Shown in pieces: positions 42,802 to 50,961 of a DNA stretch of 64,000 bases. The stretch's first letter is position 1; each line of letters begins with the position of its first letter. Source of the stretch: Hyphomonas neptunium ATCC 15444 (GTDB lineage Bacteria; Pseudomonadota; Alphaproteobacteria; Caulobacterales; Hyphomonadaceae); assembly GCF_000013025.1 (NCBI RefSeq), contig NC_008358.1, forward strand, positions 1,612,001 to 1,676,000, in the 5' to 3' direction. Under the pieces are notes generated by a model that was not told where the DNA came from, searched no databases, and saw only the letters and a program-made list of their open reading frames with translations. A program made the translations under genes and the position numbers.

Positions 42802-43428
42802 TCAGGGCAGAATGTCGGATACCGAGAGAATGAGCTCCGCAATCTCTCTCAGGGGGCGAGCTTTGCTCATGGCCAGGCGCCGCATCGCCTCATAGGCTGC
42901 CTGTTCGCTCATACCCCGCCGCTCCATCAGCAGGCCTTTTGCGCGCTCAATCACCTTGCGTGCCGCAAGCTCTTCCCGAGATTTCCTGAGTTCCTGATGC
43001 AGGGCCGCCGTCATTCTGAACCGCTCTCTGGCAACTTGTGTTACCGGCAGAATGCGCTCGGCGGTCAGTCCGTTGACAATATAAGCGCTCACACCGGCGG
43101 CGAGCGCGCGGTGCGCCATCTGTGTTCGGTCCTTCTCCGTAAACAGAACAACCGGCAGGGGTGACGCCTCGGAAATCATGCGAAAGGCGGCCAGCAACGT
43201 ATCATCGGGCACCTCACACGCGCCGATCAGCATGTCCGGCCGAACGGTTTCAACCTGCGCCGGCAAGGCCCGGTTCTCTTCAGCAGGAGCCAGATGAACA
43301 ATCGCGCCTTGAGGGAGGCCCGCCATGATCTGTGCCCTGTCCGCTTCGCGATGGGCGATCACGAGATAGACCCCCTGCGAGGCTGGGTTGGCGTCCGTAG
43401 AGGGAAGATTGAAAGACCCGTCTGACAC
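42802..43428 (-). CDS. ANTAR-domain RNA-binding regulator with degenerate receiver
   Basis: A 208-residue protein starting at a GTG (43426-43428; VSDGSFNL). The C-terminal ANTAR domain is clear: LAARKVIERAKGLLMERRGM then SEQAAYEAMRRLAM, with the conserved AKGLLM and AY-x3-R. The N-terminal part has a receiver-like fold, but the segment at the phosphorylation strand reads PDMLIGACEVPDD, without the usual Asp-x-x-x-P phosphoacceptor. ANTAR proteins bind paired RNA hairpins and prevent transcription termination; NasT is the best-known proteobacterial member. No nasS or nitrate-assimilation gene is nearby, so its input and targets are unknown. Longer starts upstream are possible. Confidence 0.8.
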   Translation of the reverse strand: MSDGSFNLPSTDANPASQGVYLVIAHREADRAQIMAGLPQGAIVHLAPAEENRALPAQVETVRPDMLIGACEVPDDTLLAAFRMISEASPLPVVLFTEKDRTQMAHRALAAGVSAYIVNGLTAERILPVTQVARERFRMTAALHQELRKSREELAARKVIERAKGLLMERRGMSEQAAYEAMRRLAMSKARPLREIAELILSVSDILP

Positions 43429-43755
43429 GCCTCGGGCCCTCCCTAATTCCGGCGGGGCGGGCAGGCGTCGCTCAGGGCAGATACCAGATAACGCATTTTT
43501 CCCTCCAGCCCACCACAGCAAGCGTGGGCATCCGCGTTCAACGTTCTGTAGTGCCGCCGCCCTGCGCAATCGGGGCGCGCGCCACAGAGGCTGTTGCTGA
43601 GGGCAAATGGACGAAGTTCACGCAGTATTTGACCTGGCTGCTGAAAATTCGCGCCAATTGATGGATGCAAGTCAAACTTTAGGCGCGCGTAACCAGGTGC
43701 CGGTTTACAAGGTCACCCAACCGGTCCGATCAATGCAGGCCTCCCGGCTCGCCTG
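43429..43755. other. Gene-free stretch between ANTAR and acetyl-CoA hydrolase genes
   Basis: No gene is supported. The minus strand holds the ANTAR gene promoter and a small hairpin (GCCCAC/GTGGGC near 43515-43540), possibly part of the upstream transcript's end. Confidence 0.4.
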
Positions 43756-45639
43756 TCATGAAGTCTGCGCAAGGCTTCGAAGCACCAGCCTTTGCCAAAG
43801 CCATTGGGTCAAATTCGCAGGCCGCTCCAGATTGAGCCTTTGCAAATGCGGTTGGTAGTCTGTGGGGCTGGGCGATGAGAGGAGGGCGCCCAGAACATAC
43901 CGCGCGCGCATCAAGGGCGTTCGTGTCTGCGCAGAAAGATGACTAAGGGCGGGCGCAAGTCTTTGCTCGATGCCGGTCAACTCGCTGCCGAAGGGATAGG
44001 GCGGCAGGTCTAGAATGTGCGGGGCCAAGGTCTTCGCCAGGGCGTCAGATGTGTTGGCCCGCCATGCTGCCGGCACCACAAAATCTCGGGGCAGCTTTCT
44101 GGCCGCTATCGCTTCCTGAACCAGCCCGTCAATGAAGCGCGCATCGGTAATCGCCAGCATGCAGCGCACGCATTCTTCGTCGGTCTTTCCGCGCAGGTCT
44201 GCCACGCCATATTCGGTAATGATGATGTCGCGCAGGTGGCGCGGAACCGTCGTATGCCCGTAGGACCACACGATATTGGATTCGGCCTTGCCATCGCTCT
44301 CGCGCACCGCCTTCAGCAGAATGATCGAGCGCGCATCTTCCAGTTCGTGCGCCTGCGCCACGAAATTATACTGTCCGCCCACCCCGCTCACCACGCGGCC
44401 ATCCTCCAGAGCATCGGATGTCACGGCGCCCAGGCACGTCGCCTTCATCGCAATATTGATGAACCGGGCATGAGCCCGTTCCCGGCGGCGGACCATTTCA
44501 TCGCCATAGAGGGCATTTACATCCGCTACACTGGTCATGTTGATCTGCGAGAGAAGGTCGTCCGGCGCGTCCCGAAGGTCCTGATAGAAATTCTGCGGAC
44601 CAAGATAAAAGCCCCCGTCAATCGTCACAGTCTGCCCGTCCCGAATGCGCCGCGAGAACACACCGGCCCGCAGCAGTTCGAACATGCCCTGCGTGAACAT
44701 CTCCGTGCATCCGTAGAGGCCGTCGTCAAACCGGCCCTCACCGCCTTCCTCAACCGGGCCGCTTGGCCCTGAAAGCGCGTCCACCGCCGCCCGGAATGCC
44801 TCCGGCCGGGTATGGCGCAGAAGGACAGACTGCGCGGCGCCATCGCCAAGCGAGCCGATCCCGATCTGAAGCGTGCCCCCATCCTTAACCAGACGCGCGG
44901 CCCTCAGGCCAATCGCATGGCTGGCAGGCTCCACACGCGGCGCGGGCAGGCCCGCCAGGTCATAGGCGCCGGCATCCAGCAGCATGTCGAATTCATCCGC
45001 CGGCACTTCGGCATCATTGGGCATGAACGGCAGGCGGGCATTGATCTCGCCAATGACGATGAAGTTCTCAGCCCCCACCTTGCGCCGCATCAGGGGGATA
45101 AGGTCCAGGCTGATATCGGTATTGCAGGCGAGGCTGTAGCGGCCATCACGTACGGCAATCATCTGGCCGATCACGTTCACATTGCCGGAGATGATGCGGC
45201 GCATCGCATGGGTATAGTTCACGCTGCTATAGTGGCGCTGCGCGTATTCGTTGCCCAGCAGGGTGCCCGTCGCGAGAAAGAACTCCTCCACCACGACATT
45301 GGCGGGTAGGGCGCCCCGCGCCCGGTCCACCGCATACGCGAGATCAGGATAGTCCCCGAACAGCCGCTCCACCACCGGCCCGCCAAACCGCGCCGCCAGG
45401 CCTGCGCGCAGCCTGGGCCGCACAATCGAAAGCGCGGTGTAAATCGTCAGCCGGATCGAGGCATCCGCCTTGGCCATCTCATAGAGTGCATTGGTCAGCC
45501 GGTTTGCCTTCCCGAGACCCAGGGGAAGGGCCAGCCGGATGTCTTTGCCCACCCGCTCCACAACCGCTCGGGCGCACGCTTCCGCGGTCATGTGGACGGC
45601 TGGCAGAGGGGCCTCGGAAGGCGGTTTCATGTCGTCCAT
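43756..45639 (-). CDS. Acetyl-CoA hydrolase/transferase family protein (long form)
   Basis: A 627-residue CoA-transferase-fold protein. Recognisable blocks are LQIGIGSLGDGAAQSVL (G-I-G loop), FTQGMFELLRAGVFSRR, VVSGVGGQYNFVAQAHELE and IIITEYGVADLRGKTDEE, the last two being characteristic of the acetyl-CoA hydrolase C-terminal domain. Typical members are 430-540 residues, so this is a long form with an extended N-terminal half. They move CoA between acyl groups and carboxylates or hydrolyse acetyl-CoA. The gene is preceded by six phased TGTCC repeats and is divergent from the nitronate monooxygenase-like gene. Confidence 0.88.
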   Translation of the reverse strand: MDDMKPPSEAPLPAVHMTAEACARAVVERVGKDIRLALPLGLGKANRLTNALYEMAKADASIRLTIYTALSIVRPRLRAGLAARFGGPVVERLFGDYPDLAYAVDRARGALPANVVVEEFFLATGTLLGNEYAQRHYSSVNYTHAMRRIISGNVNVIGQMIAVRDGRYSLACNTDISLDLIPLMRRKVGAENFIVIGEINARLPFMPNDAEVPADEFDMLLDAGAYDLAGLPAPRVEPASHAIGLRAARLVKDGGTLQIGIGSLGDGAAQSVLLRHTRPEAFRAAVDALSGPSGPVEEGGEGRFDDGLYGCTEMFTQGMFELLRAGVFSRRIRDGQTVTIDGGFYLGPQNFYQDLRDAPDDLLSQINMTSVADVNALYGDEMVRRRERAHARFINIAMKATCLGAVTSDALEDGRVVSGVGGQYNFVAQAHELEDARSIILLKAVRESDGKAESNIVWSYGHTTVPRHLRDIIITEYGVADLRGKTDEECVRCMLAITDARFIDGLVQEAIAARKLPRDFVVPAAWRANTSDALAKTLAPHILDLPPYPFGSELTGIEQRLAPALSHLSAQTRTPLMRARYVLGALLSSPSPTDYQPHLQRLNLERPANLTQWLWQRLVLRSLAQTS

Positions 45640-45654
45640 ACGTGCCCCTGTAAG

Positions 45655-45709
45655 TGTCTCAAAGTGTCCGGATTTGTCCTAAACTGTCCCGAAGTGTCCC
45701 GATTTGTCC
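45655..45709. promoter_or_regulatory. Six TGTC(C) repeats at exact 10-base spacing
   Basis: TGTC begins at 45655, 45665, 45675, 45685, 45695 and 45705 (all but the first read TGTCC). Read on the minus strand these are GGACA repeats every helical turn, ending 16 bases before the acetyl-CoA hydrolase start codon and lying in the divergent region with the nitronate monooxygenase-like gene. This looks like an iterated operator for a protein that binds one face of the DNA cooperatively. The binding protein is unknown. Confidence 0.6.
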
Positions 45710-45865
45710 AATCCTGGACGCGGTGTGACGCGGTTTTTACGGCAAATCGCCCCCTCGCTTCCGCCGGGTGATACCTTCCACTCGCCTGCGGGGCTGTGCC
45801 ATGTCTCATCTGTGAAACCAAGGCCTGTGCCCTCAAATCGGCGCAGCCAGAAAAAGGGGAGTTAC

Positions 45866-46834
45866 ATGGCTAAACTCAAAACGCGTCTGACCGAGATGTT
45901 CGGCGTCGAAACGCCCATCTGCATGGGCGGCATGACCGGCGTCGGCTACGGCGAACTCGTTGCAGCTGTCGCAAATGCAGGCGCACTGGGCTTCATCACC
46001 GCCCACATGTTCAAGTCCGGTGAGGAACTTCTCGCCGAGATCGAGAAGACCAAGAAGCTGACCGACAAGCCATTCGGCGTGAACCTGACGCTTCTGCCCT
46101 CGATCAACCCGATCCCCTATGACGAATATCGCGAAGCCATCATCCACAGCGGCATCAAGATCGTCGAAACCGCCGGCCGTGCGCCCACCGATCACCTGCC
46201 GCGCTTCAAGGAGCATGGCGTCAAGGTCATCCATAAATGCACCTCGGTTCGCCACGCGGTTTCTGCTGTAAACAAAGGCGTTGATGTCATCTCCATCGAC
46301 GGTTTTGAGTGCGCCGGTCACCCCGGTGAGGATGATGTCGGCCTGATCGTTCTGCTGCCGGCAACCGTAGACGCCGTCGATGTCCCCGTGATCGCTTCGG
46401 GCGGCATGGCAGACGGCCGTGGCCTCGCCGCTGCTATCGCACTCGGCGCTGACGGCGTGAACATGGGCACCCGCTTCTGCGCTACCGTAGAGGCCCAGAT
46501 CCATGAGAACGTCAAAAAGAAGATCGTTGAAAACAACGAGTTGGACACCGTCCTTGTCGGCCGCTCGCTGCGCAACACCGCCCGCGTCGCCAAGAACGAC
46601 ATCTCGGTTCAGGTCGCTGAAATCCAGAAAGACCCGACCAAGTCGTTCGCTGACGTGAAGGAGCTGATGGCCGGCGTCCGCGGCCGCGAAAATGTTCTCC
46701 GCGACGGCCACATGGATGGTGGCATCTGGACGACCGGCCAGAGCCAGGCGCTCATTCATGACATCCCGACCTGTCAGGAGCTCGTCACCAACGTCATGAA
46801 GCAGTTCGAAGAAGCCCGCGCAAAGTTCGCGTAA
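45866..46834 (+). CDS. NAD(P)H-dependent flavin oxidoreductase (nitronate monooxygenase-like)
   Basis: A 322-residue FMN-dependent TIM-barrel enzyme of the nitronate monooxygenase/enoyl reductase FabK family. Motifs include CMGGMTGVGYGELVAAVANAG (phosphate/flavin region), GFECAGHPGEDD and IASGGMADGRGLAAAIALGADG, the last being the FMN phosphate-binding loop. The ATG at 45866 has AAGGGGAG upstream. Family members oxidise alkyl nitronates or related compounds. Codon use is strongly biased, suggesting good expression. A terminator follows. It is divergent from the acetyl-CoA hydrolase gene and may share its phased operator. Confidence 0.92.
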   Translation: MAKLKTRLTEMFGVETPICMGGMTGVGYGELVAAVANAGALGFITAHMFKSGEELLAEIEKTKKLTDKPFGVNLTLLPSINPIPYDEYREAIIHSGIKIVETAGRAPTDHLPRFKEHGVKVIHKCTSVRHAVSAVNKGVDVISIDGFECAGHPGEDDVGLIVLLPATVDAVDVPVIASGGMADGRGLAAAIALGADGVNMGTRFCATVEAQIHENVKKKIVENNELDTVLVGRSLRNTARVAKNDISVQVAEIQKDPTKSFADVKELMAGVRGRENVLRDGHMDGGIWTTGQSQALIHDIPTCQELVTNVMKQFEEARAKFA

Positions 46835-46864
46835 GCAATTCTTCGACGATCATATCTCATTGGA

Positions 46865-46897
46865 AACCGGGCTGTGTTCGCATGGCCCGGTTTTTAT
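46865..46897 (+). terminator. Rho-independent terminator
   Basis: AACCGGGC (46865-46872) pairs with GCCCGGTT (46885-46892), followed by TTTATTT. It ends the nitronate monooxygenase-like transcript and also lies at the 3' end of the convergent VirD4-like gene. Confidence 0.85.
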
Positions 46898-46916
46898 TTG
46901 ATATTCTGAGGCTCTA

Positions 46917-48458
46917 TCAGTCCTGGGCGCCCGGTGTAGCGTCCGGGTTTGGCTTTTCCTTCAGGGCTTTGATCAGCTCGGCCGGGCTCATGGCCTCTGT
47001 CTTGGCCTGTCCTTTGGGGCGGCGGACCACAACACGCTCCACCGCCGGCGCAGGCCGCATCACCGGGCGGCTCGGATCATGAAACGGATTGGCATCATAA
47101 GTTCCCGCAAACGCGGGGTCCGTCAGATAGCTGGGCAGGCGGGCCAGCACCGGCGCGTCCCCAGACAATTGAAGCAGCATTTCATTGTCCGCCAGATCCA
47201 GCAGCCGGTCGGCGGGCCGGAAGCCGACGATTGCGGCCATTGCTTCAGCCGCCAGCATCGTGTTCGCCCCAAAACACTGCACAGCCCGGCAATTGTTCAC
47301 CATCGTCTGCCAGTCATCCGGATAGAGATTGCGCAGCTGGCTCGGGTCTTGCCAGAAGCTCCACGTCTGCAGCCCATAACCCCGCATCAGCGTCACTGCC
47401 CGGCGCAGCGGCGTGAACGTGCCCAGCTGCGCGGCCTCATCCAGCAGGAATAAGGTCGATTTCTTGGGCCGGGCGTTGCGCCGTGTGATCAGCGTCATCA
47501 GCGTGTGAACCCAAAGCCGGAGCAGCTTGCCGTGGCTGTCGAGCATGTGCGGAGGCAGGACAAGGTAGATCGACAGCGGATCGCCGCGCGTTACCGCGTC
47601 CAGATCAAACCCGGTCGAGGAGAGGCTTTTGGTGATTGCGTCGCCCCGCGCCACTTCCACGATAGACTGGGCAAAAGAGAGAATACCGCCCAGCGTCGAA
47701 ACCGCGCCCAGGCGCAACATCTGTCCAATCCGCACCGCCTCGGAATTGCGTGATCGCTCAAGCGCGCCGAGCACCGTCTTGGCGCTTGAGGGCGCGGACG
47801 CCGGATTCTCCGCCATCTGGGAATACACCCCAGCCTCGCCCATCGCCTGCGCCACGAGTTCGCGCACCGTACCCAGGTGGCGGCGGTCAGAAGGCAGGTC
47901 CGAGACAACATGCAGGATAACGCCCAGCACGAGCGTGGCTCCGCGCTCAGACCAGTAATCACCATCACTGGCGTTCCGGCCCAATCGGCTGTCGATCATT
48001 GTCGCAATGATCGCCATCGCATCATCGACAAGCGTCGGGCTGGAGGGATCCAGCAGATCGAGCGGGTTCAGCGGCGTTGATGGCAGGCCGGTAATACCGA
48101 TAGGATCGATAATCGCGACCGTATGGCCAAGCTCTCTCCGCCGGCGCGCCGTTATCAGCGCGTTTTCGCCTTTCGGATCTATAACGATCAGCGGCCCGTC
48201 ATAGCGCAGCAGCGCCGGCACGATACAGCCGACGCCTTTGCCCGCGCCGGTGGGCGCGATGGTCATGAGGTGTCCCTCAAGCTCCATCAGGATCGGGTCA
48301 ATATATCCGGTTGCCGGCGTGCAGTCGGGATCTCCGAACGAGAAACCGATCGGTGTCCGCTTGTGCTCAAGCTCCATGGACCAGCCCACCAGCAGGCCGC
48401 TGCCGCCGACATCTGATGGAAGTTCGAGTTTTGTTTGAATAGACACCAGATCCAGCAT
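46917..48458 (-). CDS. Orphan VirD4/TraG-type conjugative coupling ATPase
   Basis: A 513-residue P-loop ATPase of the type IV secretion coupling-protein family. Walker A is TIAPTGAGKGVGCIVPALL, then VIDPKGENALITA, Walker B is STLFLLDEAAQLG, and the C-terminal FGANTMLAAEAM block is typical. It begins at ATG 48456-48458 with GGGGAA upstream; a TTG at 48476 overlaps the preceding stop. Unlike true VirD4 it has no N-terminal membrane segments, and no other type IV secretion, relaxase or pilus genes are present. It may be a degenerate transfer remnant or a soluble ATPase with another role together with the upstream gene. Confidence 0.88.
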   Translation of the reverse strand: MLDLVSIQTKLELPSDVGGSGLLVGWSMELEHKRTPIGFSFGDPDCTPATGYIDPILMELEGHLMTIAPTGAGKGVGCIVPALLRYDGPLIVIDPKGENALITARRRRELGHTVAIIDPIGITGLPSTPLNPLDLLDPSSPTLVDDAMAIIATMIDSRLGRNASDGDYWSERGATLVLGVILHVVSDLPSDRRHLGTVRELVAQAMGEAGVYSQMAENPASAPSSAKTVLGALERSRNSEAVRIGQMLRLGAVSTLGGILSFAQSIVEVARGDAITKSLSSTGFDLDAVTRGDPLSIYLVLPPHMLDSHGKLLRLWVHTLMTLITRRNARPKKSTLFLLDEAAQLGTFTPLRRAVTLMRGYGLQTWSFWQDPSQLRNLYPDDWQTMVNNCRAVQCFGANTMLAAEAMAAIVGFRPADRLLDLADNEMLLQLSGDAPVLARLPSYLTDPAFAGTYDANPFHDPSRPVMRPAPAVERVVVRRPKGQAKTEAMSPAELIKALKEKPNPDATPGAQD

Positions 48459-48472
48459 GTTTCCCCGCGCGA

Positions 48473-49210
48473 TCAAATCCGGCTGATGATCATCGGGCCT
48501 ACGAGACTTTCCTCGCGCACCGGCAATCCCGCCATCAGTTCTTCATCTTCAATCATTTCCACATGCCCGCGCCGGTCAACCGTCATGACAGACCGGAACA
48601 GGGCCTCCCCATAAAGCACTGTACCTGTGTACTGAGCGAGCACGTCTGCGCCTTCTGCAGGCGGAGCTTCTTCAAATGCCGATAGCGGGATCGCTTCCAA
48701 AGATACCGCCGCATCCGGAAGAAGCCTCTGTTGAAGTGTGGCCATGCTGTCGATCGGTTGAAATCGTCCGTTGGTACCGCGTACCCAGTTCATGAACAGG
48801 TTCAGATATTCCAGCCGACGGTCTGTTTCGCCGAGAAGCGGCGCCAATTCTGCGTTGAGTTCGTGTATGGCCGCTGAGGAGCCATTCAGCAGCGCCATGC
48901 CTTCATCATGCACAATCACGTTCAGAAGGCCGGCGCGCCCGTATCCGGCATGGCCACCGAGCTCCACCAGCATGGTGTCCTCATAGCAGGTGAGCGATCG
49001 GACGCGCGCCCGGTCTATGCTCCAGTCGGCGGCAAGGTTGCTGATGTCGCGTTCGTCTTCCAGCCATTCGCAGATGGCGATGATGGTGTTCAGCGCGAGA
49101 TCGCCTGAAAGATCGCGCCAATGCCCAGGCACAACAGGGGGCGCTGGCCAATCCGAATTGCGTGGCTGGGAGAGGTTAAATCTCAGGTGTTCGATCTGGG
49201 CCGGGGTCAT
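48473..49210 (-). CDS. Hypothetical protein paired with the VirD4-like ATPase
   Basis: A 245-residue protein with no family I can name. It has no signal peptide or membrane segment. It is acidic, with a hydrophobic-patterned central part (VRSLTCYEDTMLVELGGHAG and GLLNVIVHDEGMALLN) that could be an alpha/beta domain. The stop lies 15 bases before the ATPase ATG on the same strand, so the two are almost certainly co-transcribed and may be a partner pair. Its own start is 90 bases from the superoxide dismutase stop on the same strand. Confidence 0.6.
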   Translation of the reverse strand: MTPAQIEHLRFNLSQPRNSDWPAPPVVPGHWRDLSGDLALNTIIAICEWLEDERDISNLAADWSIDRARVRSLTCYEDTMLVELGGHAGYGRAGLLNVIVHDEGMALLNGSSAAIHELNAELAPLLGETDRRLEYLNLFMNWVRGTNGRFQPIDSMATLQQRLLPDAAVSLEAIPLSAFEEAPPAEGADVLAQYTGTVLYGEALFRSVMTVDRRGHVEMIEDEELMAGLPVREESLVGPMIISRI

Positions 49211-49262
49211 CTTGCCGAGATTTATAGCAAGCGAAATTCCGTTGACTATCAGAAGATTGGGG

Positions 49263-49288
49263 CCGGGAAGGCCGAATGGCCTCCCCGG
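49263..49288. terminator. Hairpin after superoxide dismutase
   Basis: CCGGGGAGGCC pairs with GGCCTTCCCGG around an ATTC loop (minus strand), 13 bases after the superoxide dismutase stop. There is no clear T-run, so termination strength is uncertain. Confidence 0.45.
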
Positions 49289-49300
49289 AGAAGGTCAGAT

Positions 49301-50038
49301 TTACGACTTAGCCGCTTCGTAAAGGCTGTTCACCTCGTTCCAGTTCACGACGTTCCACCATGTCTTGAGATAATCGGCACGGCGATTCTGGTAGCTCAGA
49401 TAATATGCGTGCTCCCAGACATCGACAGCCAGGAGCGGCTCGCCTTGCACAGCGGCGACATCCATCAATGGGTTGTCCTGGTTGGGCGTGGACGTGATTT
49501 TCAGCCCGTCATCGGTAACGACAAGCCACGCCCACCCGGAGCCGAACTGGCTGGTGGCGGCTTTGTTGAATTCGGTCTTGAAAGCGTCCAGCGATCCGAA
49601 GGTCGCATCAATATCGGCAAGCAGCTCAGTTGACGGCGCGCCACCTTCACCCGCGGGCGCCATGAGCGTCCAGAACAGGGTGTGATTGTAGTGGCCGCCG
49701 CCATTGTTGCGGATGGCGGTGGAATGTGTGGATACATTCGCCAGCAGGTCTTCAAGCGGTTGCGACGCGAGCGCCGCATCATCGGCCAGTGCGGCGTTGA
49801 GGTTATTCACATAGCCTGCGTGGTGCTTGCTGTGGTGAATTTCCATGGTCTGCGCATCAATGGAGCCCACGAGCGCGTCATACGCGTAGGGCAGGTCCGG
49901 CAGGGTGTATGTGATAGCGGCGGCGGATGTTTCAGTGGCGACAGGCGCTGCGGGTTCACTGGCAAGCGCGGTGGAGGTTACGGTCGTGCAGGCGGCTGCG
50001 CCGAGCGCGGCTGTAGCAATAGCGAGTGTTCTGTACAT
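49301..50038 (-). CDS. Lipoprotein-type Fe/Mn superoxide dismutase
   Basis: A 245-residue Fe/Mn superoxide dismutase. Metal ligands follow the family: His in [13 protein letters not shown], His in [11 protein letters not shown], and Asp/His in [15 protein letters not shown]. Unusually, it has an N-terminal lipoprotein signal (ALGAAAC as the lipobox, Cys17) and an Ala/Thr-rich linker before the enzyme starts at YTLPDLPY. It should therefore be tethered in the periplasm, where it would handle external superoxide. The choice of iron or manganese cannot be read reliably. Manganese handling is represented nearby by the TMEM165-type exporter. Confidence 0.93.
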   Translation of the reverse strand: MYRTLAIATAALGAAACTTVTSTALASEPAAPVATETSAAAITYTLPDLPYAYDALVGSIDAQTMEIHHSKHHAGYVNNLNAALADDAALASQPLEDLLANVSTHSTAIRNNGGGHYNHTLFWTLMAPAGEGGAPSTELLADIDATFGSLDAFKTEFNKAATSQFGSGWAWLVVTDDGLKITSTPNQDNPLMDVAAVQGEPLLAVDVWEHAYYLSYQNRRADYLKTWWNVVNWNEVNSLYEAAKS

Positions 50039-50191
50039 ATGATCTTCTCCCTGATCTGAAGGACGTTTTTGAAACGTTGCAGGCGTCGTGAAACGCGCAT
50101 GGTCAAGTTCATATGGGGGCTTTGAGCGGCGAGGTCACGGATGAATTTTCGACTGGCGCCGCAAGTGTCACTGAAACAGCCGGGTCGCGCG

Positions 50192-50866
50192 TTAAATGTC
50201 AGACCACATTCTTATCAGGTTGGACTCCGTTTTTGCCAAGGTCAGCAGCTCCGGCGATCCCGGCGGAAAGCGGCGCGCAAGTCCAGCCTTCAGATTGGTG
50301 ACATCGAAGAGAATAGCGCGCTGCGCGGCGTCTTTTATTGCGCTTTGAATCCACCCCACAAACACAAAGCGTTCGCCGGATGTAACAGGGGTCACACGAT
50401 GTAATTCCGTAGACGGATATATGACCATGCTCCCGGCGGGTAACTTGACTGATTCTGTTTTGAACACGGTTTCGATTTCAAGCTCCCCCCCGTCATAGCT
50501 CTCAGGCGGTGACAGGAAGAGCGTAAAGGAAAGATCCGTGCGTAGCCGCGCGTCGCCTTTGCCCATCACGGGGTTGTCGATGTGCAAGCCATAGGCGTCG
50601 CCTTCACCGCTACAGCTGATCAGGGGCGGCGCGAATTTCAGCGGGCGTGCATATGCCTCCACAACGGGGTGCCGCTTTACGGCCTCCAGCAGCACCTCGC
50701 GCACCTTGGAACCCGTCCGGCTGGAAAGGTCGGCTTGCTGGTTCCGTTTCACCCGGCGGGCAGTTGCGCCAGCCGTGTTGCGTCCGTCTTCCCAGCGCAG
50801 TTCCCTGAGCGCTGCGGCAACTTCGGTCAGCACGTCCTGGCCAAGAATATTTTCAATGACAATCAT
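50192..50866 (-). CDS. PKHD-type 2-oxoglutarate/Fe(II) hydroxylase (PiuC/YbiX-like)
   Basis: A 224-residue 2OG-Fe(II) dioxygenase. The iron facial triad is in YGLHIDNPVMG (His-x-Asp) and VIYPSTELHRVTPVT (distal His), and the 2OG-binding Arg is in VTSGERFVFVGWIQS. This matches the PKHD hydroxylase family (PiuC/YbiX), often found beside TonB receptors and iron genes. The ATG at 50864-50866 starts MIVIENILGQD. Here it is divergent from a lipoprotein gene rather than adjacent to a receptor, so an iron-related role is inferred from the family. Confidence 0.9.
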   Translation of the reverse strand: MIVIENILGQDVLTEVAAALRELRWEDGRNTAGATARRVKRNQQADLSSRTGSKVREVLLEAVKRHPVVEAYARPLKFAPPLISCSGEGDAYGLHIDNPVMGKGDARLRTDLSFTLFLSPPESYDGGELEIETVFKTESVKLPAGSMVIYPSTELHRVTPVTSGERFVFVGWIQSAIKDAAQRAILFDVTNLKAGLARRFPPGSPELLTLAKTESNLIRMWSDI

Positions 50867-50961
50867 GTGCGACCTTCTACGTGCCCGCCCTTGCAGGCAC
50901 GGCATCTTTGCTTTAACTGCAACTCATTCTCAAACACAAACAGCATATTCGGAGTGCATAG

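Noticed and set aside
45655..45709. Possible CRISPR-like repeat
   Set aside because: The unit is only 10 bases with 5-base spacing and no spacers; it fits an operator array, not a CRISPR. No CRISPR array was seen in the window.
45833..46759. 308-codon minus-strand frame opposite the nitronate monooxygenase-like gene
   Set aside because: It mirrors the strong codon bias of the real gene and has low-complexity Asp/Ala composition without a start signal.
46917..48458. Evidence for a conjugative element around the VirD4-like gene
   Set aside because: No relaxase, VirB-type or integrase genes and no boundary repeats were found nearby, so an integrative conjugative element was not called.
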